The notes below the pieces were generated by a model. That model saw nothing but the letters and a program-made list of their open reading frames with translations, was not told the origin of the DNA and ran no database searches. This document shows, one piece after another, positions 38,067 through 45,784 of a DNA stretch of 64,000 bases. This stretch comes from Hyphomicrobiales bacterium (GTDB lineage Bacteria > Pseudomonadota > Alphaproteobacteria > Rhizobiales > Rhizobiaceae). Location: assembly GCA_900472925.1 (NCBI GenBank), contig UCJU01000006.1, positions 62,001 to 126,000 of the forward strand. Direction: 5' to 3'. The position numbers and the translations under genes are program-made. The stretch's first letter is position 1; every line of letters starts with the position of its first letter.

Positions 38067-39472
38067 CCCATCCGCTGGTCGCTTTCGAACTGGACGAGGA
38101 TGCTGACGAAAGAGCTGTCAAGCGTGCCTATGCCAAGCGATTGAAAGTCACACGGCCCGATGAAGATCCCGTTGGGTTCCAGGCGCTGCATCACGCTTAT
38201 CAGCAAGCATTGGATTTCATCCGCTGGCGGGACAATCAGCACCAGCCCATGGATGCGGTGCCGAACGAAACATCGCCTTTGCCTCTGGAAAATACGGGTA
38301 ACGACCCCGAGACACAGCGAGTGCCGCATCCTGGTGCCGGACCGCTTTCCGATCGGGGTAACCGTCCGCTTGCAGATACAACCCCAGCCGAGGAAGCTTC
38401 GCCACTGCCTGATGATGACGTTGCGCAGGGTCGGGAATTCACATTCTCCTTGTCGGATTTCGCGGACCCTTTGCTGCAAGAAAGCCAGCATCGCGATCCC
38501 AATCTCTTTCGACAGTGGTTGCAGGAACGCATGGCCGATTGGCCGTTGACCTCCAAACCGGTTCTTGCCCGTGCCATCGCTGAACATGTGCTGGAACATC
38601 AAGTGCCTTTGAAACCAGATCGCTTCGATATTATGGTTGAGGAACTTGGCCTCAACGACGTGCGCAGCGGGCTGGTCGATCCGATGCGGCTTGCTGACTA
38701 CAGGGAGGACTTGGTTCTCGAGGCGCAATTTGTCCCTCCAGTCCGTCGAAAAGGCTGGTGGAGATCTTCGCTCATCGAACTTGTTTGCACCGCTGTGTTT
38801 TGTCTGGGCGGTCTGGCGCTGATCGCAAATATGACGGCGGCACCGAAGCCCACTCCATGGTATGTGTCTTCGCCCAGCGATGGCCCGATCAGCACACGCC
38901 TTTTGCCCGGAGCCGATCCGGAAGCGCGGAGCTTGATCGAGCAAGCTTCCAAGGCATCGGGCGTAAATGTCGTCGCAATACTGGATCAGGTAATTGAGCG
39001 CTTGTCGGAGCGCTCGGACCTCGCGAACGAGCGCCTGCTGGCACTTGCGCTCTACAACAAAGGCCACAACTTGCAACATACAGATCGGTCTGCGGCTTAC
39101 GCTGCCTATGGTCAGTTGCAGAGACGCTTCGGCACGAAGAAGGATGTGGATATCGGCGTTATGGTTGCTGCCAGTTATGTGAACATGGGCCATGAAGATT
39201 TCGAAACAAATCGTCTTGAGACGGCGCTGGAGCCTCTGAATGCAGTTATCGAACTCTACCGCAGCATCAACGAAGGACCGATCGGGCGTCAGGTCCTTGA
39301 GGCAATGGTTCTGCAGGCGGAAACTCTGATTGCCCAACGAAAACCAGAGGATGCAAGGCGTAAACTGGACGAGATCGATGCGAGAGTAGGGCTGTCAAGC
39401 GATCCTGCCTATCCCGGATTTAGGGACACCACAAATACGCTGCGTTCCGAATTGCCTCCACCACAAACCTGA
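38063..39472 (+). CDS. Membrane-anchored J-like co-chaperone of the HscC protein
   Basis: This 469-residue protein has an N-terminal J-like domain (about 1-52: FELDEDADERAVKRAYAKRL, then RPDEDPVGFQALHHAYQQAL). The canonical HPD is replaced by RPD, as in E. coli DjlB/DjlC, the known HscC partners. A long acidic linker leads to one membrane segment (about 236-256). The C-terminal half (about 280-460) is helical and TPR-like. The gene begins inside the HscC stop. The layout suggests the J-like domain recruits HscC to the inner membrane while the C-terminal part faces the periplasm. Confidence 0.75.
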   Translation: MTHPLVAFELDEDADERAVKRAYAKRLKVTRPDEDPVGFQALHHAYQQALDFIRWRDNQHQPMDAVPNETSPLPLENTGNDPETQRVPHPGAGPLSDRGNRPLADTTPAEEASPLPDDDVAQGREFTFSLSDFADPLLQESQHRDPNLFRQWLQERMADWPLTSKPVLARAIAEHVLEHQVPLKPDRFDIMVEELGLNDVRSGLVDPMRLADYREDLVLEAQFVPPVRRKGWWRSSLIELVCTAVFCLGGLALIANMTAAPKPTPWYVSSPSDGPISTRLLPGADPEARSLIEQASKASGVNVVAILDQVIERLSERSDLANERLLALALYNKGHNLQHTDRSAAYAAYGQLQRRFGTKKDVDIGVMVAASYVNMGHEDFETNRLETALEPLNAVIELYRSINEGPIGRQVLEAMVLQAETLIAQRKPEDARRKLDEIDARVGLSSDPAYPGFRDTTNTLRSELPPPQT

Positions 39473-39526
39473 TCCGCTCCAGAAGTAACATTTCTGGGAA
39501 GCGACCCTCGATAGGGCGGATTGTCG

Positions 39527-39703
39527 TCAACTGAACGCGACTGGCGCTCGCGGTTTGGCTTTCGGAATGCCAGCATTGTCCATTGCCGTTATCGTGGCAT
39601 TCGTTGCGAGCCTGATCGGACCCTCGTTGAGCCAACGATCAACCATCTGATGGAACTGACGCATACGACCAGCGGGAATAAAATTCTCTACAGTGATCGA
39701 CAT
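39527..39703 (-). CDS. Small hypothetical protein (58 residues)
   Basis: The 58-codon frame begins MSITVENFIPAGRMRQFHQM and ends PKAKPRAPVAFS. It has an AAGGAA ribosome binding site 5 bases upstream of ATG 39703. No family is recognised, and there is no signal peptide or membrane segment. Codon use looks normal for the genome, and it is convergent with the J-like gene. Confidence 0.5.
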   Translation of the reverse strand: MSITVENFIPAGRMRQFHQMVDRWLNEGPIRLATNATITAMDNAGIPKAKPRAPVAFS

Positions 39704-39877
39704 CTGCGTTCCTTTGTCAGCTTCCATGGAAGCACCTGAGAGACCAAAAAAGAGGACCTGCAACTGCGAACATTAAAAAACTTGCTCGAGTAGGGGGAAA
39801 GCATTCGAGAAACAAGCTTGAATGCCATTGTGTTGAATGTCGGCGCCGCCAAGCATGAGGGGTAGGGGAGCAAAACG

Positions 39878-40006
39878 ATGTTGGCAGCGGGAGACGGCAA
39901 GGAGCGTGAAATTCGTAGAGCGAGAATCATTAGAAAATTTCTTGAAAACCTACGCTTCGCTCCCGATGATCGCGAAATAGCGAAGTGGATACAGAGCGCT
40001 AATTGA
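39878..40006 (+). CDS. Small basic hypothetical protein (42 residues)
   Basis: A 42-codon frame begins MLAAGDGKEREIRRARIIRK and ends IAKWIQSAN, with GGGGAG 8-13 bases upstream. It is a basic amphipathic helix type of sequence without a recognised family. A strong terminator lies 126 bases downstream, which supports a transcript through this region, but the ORF is short and may be chance. Confidence 0.4.
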   Translation: MLAAGDGKEREIRRARIIRKFLENLRFAPDDREIAKWIQSAN

Positions 40007-40315
40007 GCTCGATGTTGAGAAATCCGCGGTTGGCCCGATCTTTGAGCCTTACTGCTCCGTTGCCGTTCTACAGATGCTCAGGTCTGGCTAGAGCCGGTTA
40101 CGGCTATAAAATCGAGACTAGCGCTGACGTTAAAGCCCGCCGAAGCGGGCTTTTTTGTATCCAAGTCTCAAAGGTGCCCAAATCCAATCCAGCAGTATGC
40201 CCAAGGATTGTGGAAGGGCTGCAAATAACCCAATTATTCCAATGCACCGAAATGCCTTAGGGGCAAACCAAGACGGCGCAATCATTTATTATGACGAAAG
40301 ACCCACCCGAAAACG
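40007..40315. other. Intergenic region with terminator, possible small RNA
   Basis: Apart from the terminator at 40132-40156, no gene is seen. The 125 bases before it have no open frame with a start signal, and could be a 3' untranslated region or an independent small RNA. Confidence 0.35.
40132..40157 (+). terminator. Strong Rho-independent terminator
   Basis: AAAGCCCGC (40132-40140) and GCGGGCTTT (40145-40153) form a perfect 9-bp stem with a CGAA tetraloop, followed by six T. Confidence 0.9.
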
Positions 40316-40585
40316 TCAGTGGACGTTCAGCACGTGGGCGTGATTGCTGGCGATCATGAATGACTCGCGGGCTTTTTCAAGGTCGCATTTGCCGACGAGA
40401 GCATCGAGGCAGTTTTGTCTTGCCTCCTCGTATTCCTTACCGTGATCATTGGGCCACCGGTACATCAGCATGTCGAGAGCAATCAGCGGGCTGTAGATTT
40501 CCAGTGCTGCGCATAGCGGCAGATGGATCGCGACAGGCTTTATCCATTCGGCATGATGGCATGGTTCTGTTCTGTGAATTAGCAT
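40316..40585 (-). CDS. DUF982 domain protein
   Basis: This 89-residue protein matches DUF982, a small family abundant in rhizobia. It shows WIKPVAIHLP near the start, the core SPLIALDMLMYRWPNDHGKEYEEA and the end KARESFMIASNHAHV. A very strong AAGGAGGA ribosome binding site lies 6 bases before the ATG at 40585. The family has no known function. It diverges from the small BON-like gene. Confidence 0.85.
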   Translation of the reverse strand: MLIHRTEPCHHAEWIKPVAIHLPLCAALEIYSPLIALDMLMYRWPNDHGKEYEEARQNCLDALVGKCDLEKARESFMIASNHAHVLNVH

Positions 40586-40640
40586 GGGGGTTCCTCCTTC
40601 CCATAGTCCACAGCGCGAACCCGAAATTCACGTATTAGTT

Positions 40641-40665
40641 CCCGTTCACGAAAAAAGTGAACGGG
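40641..40665. promoter_or_regulatory. Perfect hairpin between divergent small genes
   Basis: CCCGTTCAC (40641-40649) and GTGAACGGG (40657-40665) are perfectly complementary over 9 bp around a 7-base, A-rich loop. It may be an operator dyad or, on RNA, a terminator-like stem. Its GTGAAC half resembles the phased repeats downstream. Confidence 0.5.
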
Positions 40666-40687
40666 CAGGGGGTTCCCTTTTTTCAAT

Positions 40688-40727
40688 ATGAATGGAATAT
40701 GAACGAATAAATGAACCGGAGATGAAC
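40688..40727 (+). promoter_or_regulatory. Helically phased ATGAAY direct repeats upstream of the BON-like gene
   Basis: Four copies of ATGAA(C/T) begin at 40688, 40699, 40711 and 40722, with spacings of 11, 12 and 11 bases, so they fall on one face of the DNA. They end 47 bases before the start at 40775. They resemble a tandem activator or repressor site. The last TGAAC plus CGTT at 40744 also loosely resembles an EcfG-type promoter. Confidence 0.45.
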
Positions 40728-40774
40728 GAAAATACGACTGAGACGTTGTATCTATCAACCGAGGAGATCCGATA

Positions 40775-41023
40775 ATGTTCAATCTGTCTGGAATTCAGGA
40801 AAGCTTTTTTGGTGATCGTATGGCTGGCGTTTGTCAGGCGATTACATCGGCTCTGGCATTCGAGTCCGGCCTTGAAAAGTCGAGCATCTCGGCATCTGTC
40901 GAAAACGATGTCATTTACCTGGAAGGTACAGCTGACTCTGTAGAAGCCATTGATATCGCTATCAATCTTGCTTCCTCGATTTCCAACTGCAGAATTCTGA
41001 GCCACGTCGAGCCTTGCTACTGA
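40775..41023 (+). CDS. Small BON-like domain protein
   Basis: This 82-residue protein has features of a BON-like fold: a helix (VCQAITSALAFESGL), strand (ISASVENDVIYLEG), helix (SVEAIDIAINLA) and strand (NCRILSHVE). Without a signal peptide it is probably cytoplasmic. GAGGAG lies 9 bases upstream of the ATG. BON domains bind membranes or partner proteins, but no function can be assigned. Confidence 0.7.
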   Translation: MFNLSGIQESFFGDRMAGVCQAITSALAFESGLEKSSISASVENDVIYLEGTADSVEAIDIAINLASSISNCRILSHVEPCY

Positions 41024-41063
41024 GGCGACATTTGACGCCGGGCGGCTCACGCCCGGCCAAGCA

Positions 41064-41552
41064 CTATTGGTTGATGTTCCCAATCTGTGCACTGCGAACC
41101 GTATCGCCGGTTTTAATTCCAAAACTCTTCGCTGAGCCGCCATTCAGCTCCAGAACATAACGCACCGCACCGCGCGAACTGATGATTGATTCGGAATGCG
41201 GAACAGCACCAGCGTGGATATGTTCGATCTTTCCAGCCTTGGAAATGAACAGCATGTCGAGCGGAATGAGCGTATTTCTCATCCACATCGTCACGTCACG
41301 ATCCATCTTGAAATCAAACAGCATGCCGTTTGCTCGGCCCATCGACTTTCGGTACATCAACCCCTGTTGACGCTGACCGTCCGTCGTTGCGAGTTCAACG
41401 GTGAACTCGTGGGTCTTGCCATCAGACGTCTGAATCGTCAGCGGCTCCGAAGAAAATGTTTCTTCAGCAGAAAGATGTGTGGCGGCCGCAGCAAAAAAAG
41501 TGAGCGCTGCAATGGCGCCCACTATGCTTTTGGATAGCAGGGTTCCGATCAT
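41064..41552 (-). CDS. DUF192 family exported protein
   Basis: This 162-residue protein has a signal peptide (about residues 1-29, ending HLSAEE) and a DUF192 domain, with ELATTDGQRQQGLMYRKSM, MWMRNTLIPLDMLFI and the ending SFGIKTGDTV. The family function is unknown; members are secreted or periplasmic. Its start overlaps the cold-shock gene's stop, so both are one transcript, a pairing common in Rhizobiales. Confidence 0.88.
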   Translation of the reverse strand: MIGTLLSKSIVGAIAALTFFAAAATHLSAEETFSSEPLTIQTSDGKTHEFTVELATTDGQRQQGLMYRKSMGRANGMLFDFKMDRDVTMWMRNTLIPLDMLFISKAGKIEHIHAGAVPHSESIISSRGAVRYVLELNGGSAKSFGIKTGDTVRSAQIGNINQ

Positions 41553-42136
41553 CAGTGTGCCATTCCCACAGGCGCGGGATTGTCAGGGTGGATCTCCGCA
41601 GCCATCAATCCCTTGTCGCCATCGCCGAAACGCACCAGAACAACCTGGCCGGGCCGCAGTTCTGCCAAACCGAAGCGGCGAAGCGTTTCCATGTGAACGA
41701 AAATGTCTTCTGTGCCTTCACCGCGCGTGAGGAAGCCGAAGCCCTTGGTGCGGTTGAACCACTTGACAATGGCCCGTTCCAGGCCGCTCGATGGCGTTAC
41801 CTGAACATGTGTCCTGATGGGTGGAAGCTGCGATGGGTGAATTGCGGTCGACTGGTCCATGGAAAGGACACGGAATGTCTGGTATCCACGATCCCGACGC
41901 TGGATGAGGGCGACGATACGTGTGCCCTCGAGAATTGTCTGGTAGCCATCTCGTCGCAGGCAGGAGACGTGCACGAGAACATCCTGCATACCGTTGTCAG
42001 GTACGATGAAGCCAAAACCCTTGGCAACGTCGAACCACTTTACAACTCCGGTGATCTCGATCAGGTCGACGGCATCGCCCGAGAAATCTTCCAGGTCGAC
42101 AACACTTTTTGACGACGTTTTGTCAGCCATTTCCAC
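41552..42136 (-). CDS. Double cold-shock-domain protein
   Basis: This 194-residue nucleic-acid-binding protein carries two cold-shock domains, at about 26-90 (VVKWFDVAKGFGFIVPD) and 120-185 (IVKWFNRTKGFGFLTRG), each with RNP1/RNP2-type aromatic patches. It binds single-stranded RNA or DNA as a chaperone. The start is either GTG 42136, with GAGGGA 5 bases upstream, or ATG 42130. The long form with two domains is typical of alphaproteobacteria (CspR-like). It is co-translated with the DUF192 gene. Confidence 0.88.
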   Translation of the reverse strand: MEMADKTSSKSVVDLEDFSGDAVDLIEITGVVKWFDVAKGFGFIVPDNGMQDVLVHVSCLRRDGYQTILEGTRIVALIQRRDRGYQTFRVLSMDQSTAIHPSQLPPIRTHVQVTPSSGLERAIVKWFNRTKGFGFLTRGEGTEDIFVHMETLRRFGLAELRPGQVVLVRFGDGDKGLMAAEIHPDNPAPVGMAH

Positions 42137-42317
42137 CCAGTCCCTCTACGCACGCACCACTACGGTCAACTGATTCCCTGAAGATAGATTAACATCTTGG
42201 TAACGGTTTCGCGCAAGCCCTAGTTTTTGATTTATCCACCTGCTTTTATGTCTTTGGGCTTGCTCAGGGCTGACTTACCTGCCGTAACGGCAAGATTAAA
42301 ACACGAAGGAGAAGTAC

Positions 42318-42758
42318 ATGCGATATCTGCACACGATGGTTCGGGTAAAAGATCTCGAAAAATCCCTGCACTTTTATGGGACAGTGTTTGGCCTGGAAGA
42401 AGTCCGCCGTATCGAAAACGAAAAGGGACGTTTCACGCTCGTTTTCCTGGCTGCGGCTGATGATGTTGTGTCAGCACGCGATAACAAGGCGCCTTGCCTT
42501 GAACTGACCTATAACTGGGACACGGAAGATTATGCTGGCGGCCGCAACTTCGGCCATCTCGCCTATGAAGTGGATGATATCTACGAGACCTGCGCCAAAC
42601 TTCACGCGAACGGGGTCACCATCAATCGTCCTCCGCGTGACGGGCATATGGCGTTCGTGCGTTCTCCAGATGGTATCTCCATCGAAATATTGCAGAAAGG
42701 CGCAAGCCTTGCACCAGCGGAGCCGTGGATATCCATGGAGAATACCGGCTCCTGGTAA
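42318..42758 (+). CDS. gloA: Lactoylglutathione lyase (glyoxalase I)
   Basis: This 146-residue metalloenzyme converts the methylglyoxal-glutathione hemithioacetal to S-lactoylglutathione. It shows the family start [19 protein letters not shown] with the metal-ligand His, the Glu ligand in CLELTYNWD, a His ligand in [14 protein letters not shown], and the last Glu in [16 protein letters not shown] lies 6 bases before the ATG. Length and motifs match short bacterial GloA. It appears monocistronic. Confidence 0.94.
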   Translation: MRYLHTMVRVKDLEKSLHFYGTVFGLEEVRRIENEKGRFTLVFLAAADDVVSARDNKAPCLELTYNWDTEDYAGGRNFGHLAYEVDDIYETCAKLHANGVTINRPPRDGHMAFVRSPDGISIEILQKGASLAPAEPWISMENTGSW

Positions 42759-42910
42759 GCTGATTCCCTGTTTTAGGGCGTCGTAAAACACAGCTGCGCT
42801 GGCGTAGCTGGGCAGGCAAGTTTCGTCCTATAACGAATTTGCCTATCCAGTTTCGGCAGCGCTGTGCTAGAGGGTTGGTCGAGTTGAAACGCATTTGCGG
42901 AGGCTTTGCC

Positions 42911-44122
42911 TTGAAAAACCTCAACGGCAATTCGGCATATCCGGCAAAAGGCTGTCTGGCTGCTGCCGTTTTTATGGTGCTGTCCGGCTGCGTTTCAGCG
43001 GTCTCTGAAGATAAGAACGCGTCTGTCACGCCGACGCCAGCGGCCAATGCCGCATCAGCAGACGTTGCGTCTACCGCGCAAACCGGCGTCGCGGGTCAGG
43101 GCCAGCGCAACGGCTATGTTGACCCGGCAATGGTGTCAGGGTCGAACCCATCTGCACCACAACACGTTGCTGCCGCTCAAGCGCAGGGAACACAACCTGG
43201 CTACGGCCAGGCGCCACAAATTTCAGGACTATCAACCCAGCCGACCGGCATTTCTGCCGGTTCTTTGAGTATTTATGCAAATTCTGCTTCTGGGGCGGCT
43301 CCTGCTGCCACCGCTCCAGCGGCCAACATCCCGGCCTATGCCCCATCGCCCAAAATAGCGCCCGCACTCAACAGCGTTTACTCTGCACCTGCACCTGTAG
43401 CGCAACCGTCGGTCAATTCGGTGTCGGCACAAGCGGGTGAGCAGCATTCTGCCAGCGGCGCTCCTCCGTCTGTTTCGAGATCAGCGCAGGCGGTTGCAAG
43501 CAATGCTGCGCCGACAAAGCCAACCCTCCCGGCCGATACGACAGCCGTGCCGATTGCTGCGTTTTTCGCCACCGCTGCGAAGAAGCGAGGCGCCGGTGCT
43601 GCCACGGGACTGACCGAGGTTGCTGCTTTGCCCGCCTCTGTGCAAACGGCGACTGGCATCGCGCTTAATGGCCGCCAGACGATGACCGATGAATTCGATG
43701 AGACGCATGTCGATGAAGACGACAAGCCCGCTGGGCTTATGAAGCTTGCATCCTTGTCCGGCCTCAGCCGCGTTGCGCCGAACGGGCTGTTGGTGCAGAC
43801 GGATCAGGTAAATGTCGGGTGCTTCAAGCCGGAACTGATCAAGCGTATCAGGGAAGTCGAAACACATTTCGGGCGAAGGGCGATGGTAACATCGGGATAT
43901 CGCCCGCCCAAGGCGACGACGCAGGGCTCCAAGCATTATACCTGCGACGCGGCTGACATTCAGGTGACCGGTGTTTCCAAGTGGGACCTGGCGAACTATT
44001 TGCGGTCCATTCCTGATCGCGGTGGCGTCGGCACCTATTGCTACACCGAGTCGGTTCATATGGATCTGGGTGATCCCCGCGACTGGAACTGGCGCTGCCG
44101 CAGAACCTCCAAGAGCCTCTGA
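42911..44122 (+). CDS. M15/DUF882-like lipoprotein, probable peptidoglycan peptidase
   Basis: This 403-residue lipoprotein has a lipobox VLSGC near residue 27 and a long Ala/Pro/Ser-rich linker (about 30-290). The C-terminal domain shows SGYRPPKATTQGSKHYTCDAADI and a final SVHMDLGDPRDW, the His/Asp ligands of M15 D-Ala-D-Ala peptidases. Two Cys in CFKPEL and TYCY could bridge. The TTG at 42911 was preferred because GCGGAGG lies 7 bases upstream and the signal peptide starts there. It parallels the extensin-like lipoprotein at 7513. Confidence 0.82.
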   Translation: MKNLNGNSAYPAKGCLAAAVFMVLSGCVSAVSEDKNASVTPTPAANAASADVASTAQTGVAGQGQRNGYVDPAMVSGSNPSAPQHVAAAQAQGTQPGYGQAPQISGLSTQPTGISAGSLSIYANSASGAAPAATAPAANIPAYAPSPKIAPALNSVYSAPAPVAQPSVNSVSAQAGEQHSASGAPPSVSRSAQAVASNAAPTKPTLPADTTAVPIAAFFATAAKKRGAGAATGLTEVAALPASVQTATGIALNGRQTMTDEFDETHVDEDDKPAGLMKLASLSGLSRVAPNGLLVQTDQVNVGCFKPELIKRIREVETHFGRRAMVTSGYRPPKATTQGSKHYTCDAADIQVTGVSKWDLANYLRSIPDRGGVGTYCYTESVHMDLGDPRDWNWRCRRTSKSL

Positions 44123-44144
44123 TAAAAATGTATGAAATGCGAAA

Positions 44145-44170
44145 CGCCCCGGCATGGAAATGCCGGGGCG
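44145..44170 (+). terminator. GC-rich hairpin after the M15-like gene
   Basis: CGCCCCGGCA and TGCCGGGGCG form a perfect 10-bp stem around TGGAAA. No T-tract follows, so it may act as a 3'-end stabiliser or a Rho-assisted terminator. Confidence 0.6.
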
Positions 44171-44216
44171 GTGACATGTCGTAACTGCTCCTAAGTGATG
44201 TCAGCCAAAGGCTGTA

Positions 44217-44447
44217 TCATGGCGTGGTCGGGGCCGGAGTAGCTGGTGCAGGAGTTGCGGGGGCTGGCGTTGCAGGAGCCGGGGTAGCCGGTGCCGGTGC
44301 AGGCGTAGCCGGTTGCGTCGTTGTCGCTGGCGGCGGGGTCGCTGGCGTTCCTGTCGTGCTGGTGGTCTTCGTGCCCGTCATAAAGTAGGCAACCGCCATA
44401 ACCACAACGATGGCCGCAATCACGATAGTAATCGTACGGTTGTTCAT
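44217..44447 (-). CDS. Small membrane protein with Pro/Ala/Thr repeat tail
   Basis: This 76-residue protein starts MNNRTITIVIAAIVVVMAVA, a single membrane helix, then a TGTKTTSTTGTPATP linker and a tail of repeated PATPA units to the C-terminus. GGAGG lies about 8 bases upstream of ATG 44447. No function is known; such tails often span periplasm or cell wall. The DNA of the tail is a degenerate tandem repeat, and alternative frames through it are not supported. Confidence 0.65.
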   Translation of the reverse strand: MNNRTITIVIAAIVVVMAVAYFMTGTKTTSTTGTPATPPPATTTQPATPAPAPATPAPATPAPATPAPATPAPTTP

Positions 44448-44656
44448 AAGTGCCTCCTCCAAATCGTCCAAGCCGTTGATCGGCTGAACTCATCACACAT
44501 AACAATGTGGTATCAGCATGTTTGGTTTCAACTAGGGGGATTATTTGCTTGATCGAAAGCGTAGCTGCGCAACTTGGAGCAGGGTGAGCGGAGGCGATCA
44601 GCCAGGCTTTTTTGTATTGGTTCAATTATTGAAGCTGGAAATGAAAGTTTTGAAAG

Positions 44657-44732
44657 TGGTGAGAGGCGTGGGACTCGAACCCACGACCCGCGCATTAAAA
44701 GTGCGCTGCTCTACCAGCTGAGCTAGCCTCTC
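44657..44732 (-). tRNA. tRNA-Lys (anticodon TTT)
   Basis: The 76-base tRNA reads, on the minus strand, acceptor GAGAGGC/GCCTCTC, D-arm GCTCAGCTGGTAGAGC, anticodon arm GCGCA-CTTTTAA-TGCGC, T-arm GTGGG-TTCGAGT-CCCAC, and an encoded CCA end. Confidence 0.96.
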
Positions 44733-45002
44733 TCACCATATTGTTTCGCATATCCCTCTGACATATAAACACAAAAACTGTGTTAAAGTCAGTCGTTTCA
44801 AAAGCTGGTTTGCGAATTCCTGGGTGGCGGCGAAGCGCCCCTCGGAAGTGGGCGGAACATAGGGGGGGGCAGGTCTGCGGTCAACCCATAAAAACAGGAA
44901 TATGTCCCGTTCCCGCGTTTTTTTGTTACGCGTGCAAAAAGGTGATTGGTCGTAAGGGGTTGGCCGCGTTACATGCATTTCGAAACGTAGCGGAGTCAGG
45001 CC

Positions 45003-45749
45003 TTGTCCATCGCAGATATATCCCTTTTTACAGCGCTTCTGGCTGGTGCGTTATCCTTTTTGTCGCCCTGCGTTCTGCCGCTGGTGCCGCCCTATCTTTG
45101 CTACATGGCAGGCATTTCCGTGGAGCAGTTCCGCGATGAGCGCTTTGAGGCAAAGCCGCAGGTTCGGCGCGCGGTGATGTTAGCAGCGTTGTTTTTCACC
45201 TTGGGGTTTGCGACCGTCTTCGTAGCGCTGGGCGCGGGCGCGTCCAGTATCGGCATGGTGCTGCGTCAGAATCTGGATATTCTTGCCAAAATCGGCGGCT
45301 TCATCATCATCGTGATGGGATTGAACTTCCTCGGTATCTTCCGCATCGGACTATTTTCACGGGAAGCACGCTTTCAAAGCGGCGGCAAACCAGCCACCCT
45401 GTCGGGCGCATATATCATGGGCTTGGCCTTTGCTTTTGGGTGGACGCCGTGCATCGGTCCGGTTCTCGGCGCTATTCTTGGCGTGGCGGCATCGAGAGAT
45501 ACGGTGGGGGAAGGGGCGATGTTGCTCGCGGTCTATTCCGCCGGGCTTGCGATTCCCTTCTGGATCGCGGCAGCATTTTCGGGAAGTTTCATGCGGTTTC
45601 TGGCCCGTTTCCGCCGCCATCTTGGCATGGTTGAAAAGGCGATGGGCGTGCTTCTCATCTTGACCGGTGTTGCCTTCATGTCCGGTCTCATAACCAATGT
45701 CGCGATCTGGTTTCAGGAAAGCTTTCCAATACTTATGCAAATCGGTTGA
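45003..45749 (+). CDS. ccdA: Cytochrome c biogenesis protein CcdA
   Basis: This 248-residue inner-membrane protein moves reducing equivalents from thioredoxin across the membrane for haem attachment and other thiol reduction. It has six predicted membrane segments and the two conserved Cys motifs, LSPCVLPLVPPYLCYM near the N-terminus and GWTPCIGPVLGA in the middle. The start is TTG at 45003. It is followed 36 bases later by the AEC transporter gene. Confidence 0.92.
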   Translation: MSIADISLFTALLAGALSFLSPCVLPLVPPYLCYMAGISVEQFRDERFEAKPQVRRAVMLAALFFTLGFATVFVALGAGASSIGMVLRQNLDILAKIGGFIIIVMGLNFLGIFRIGLFSREARFQSGGKPATLSGAYIMGLAFAFGWTPCIGPVLGAILGVAASRDTVGEGAMLLAVYSAGLAIPFWIAAAFSGSFMRFLARFRRHLGMVEKAMGVLLILTGVAFMSGLITNVAIWFQESFPILMQIG

Positions 45750-45784
45750 TGTAGCGATGCCATTGAAACAGGGTGAGGGGAGCC

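Noticed and set aside
37922-39337. A 471-codon minus-strand frame opposite the J-like gene
   Set aside because: It is antisense to the recognised J-like protein and lacks a ribosome binding site and domain pattern.
44191-44625. A 144-codon minus-strand frame overlapping the small PATPA-repeat protein
   Set aside because: The alternative frame gives a Cys/Asp/His-rich sequence without membrane segment or ribosome binding site; the 76-codon frame has both.
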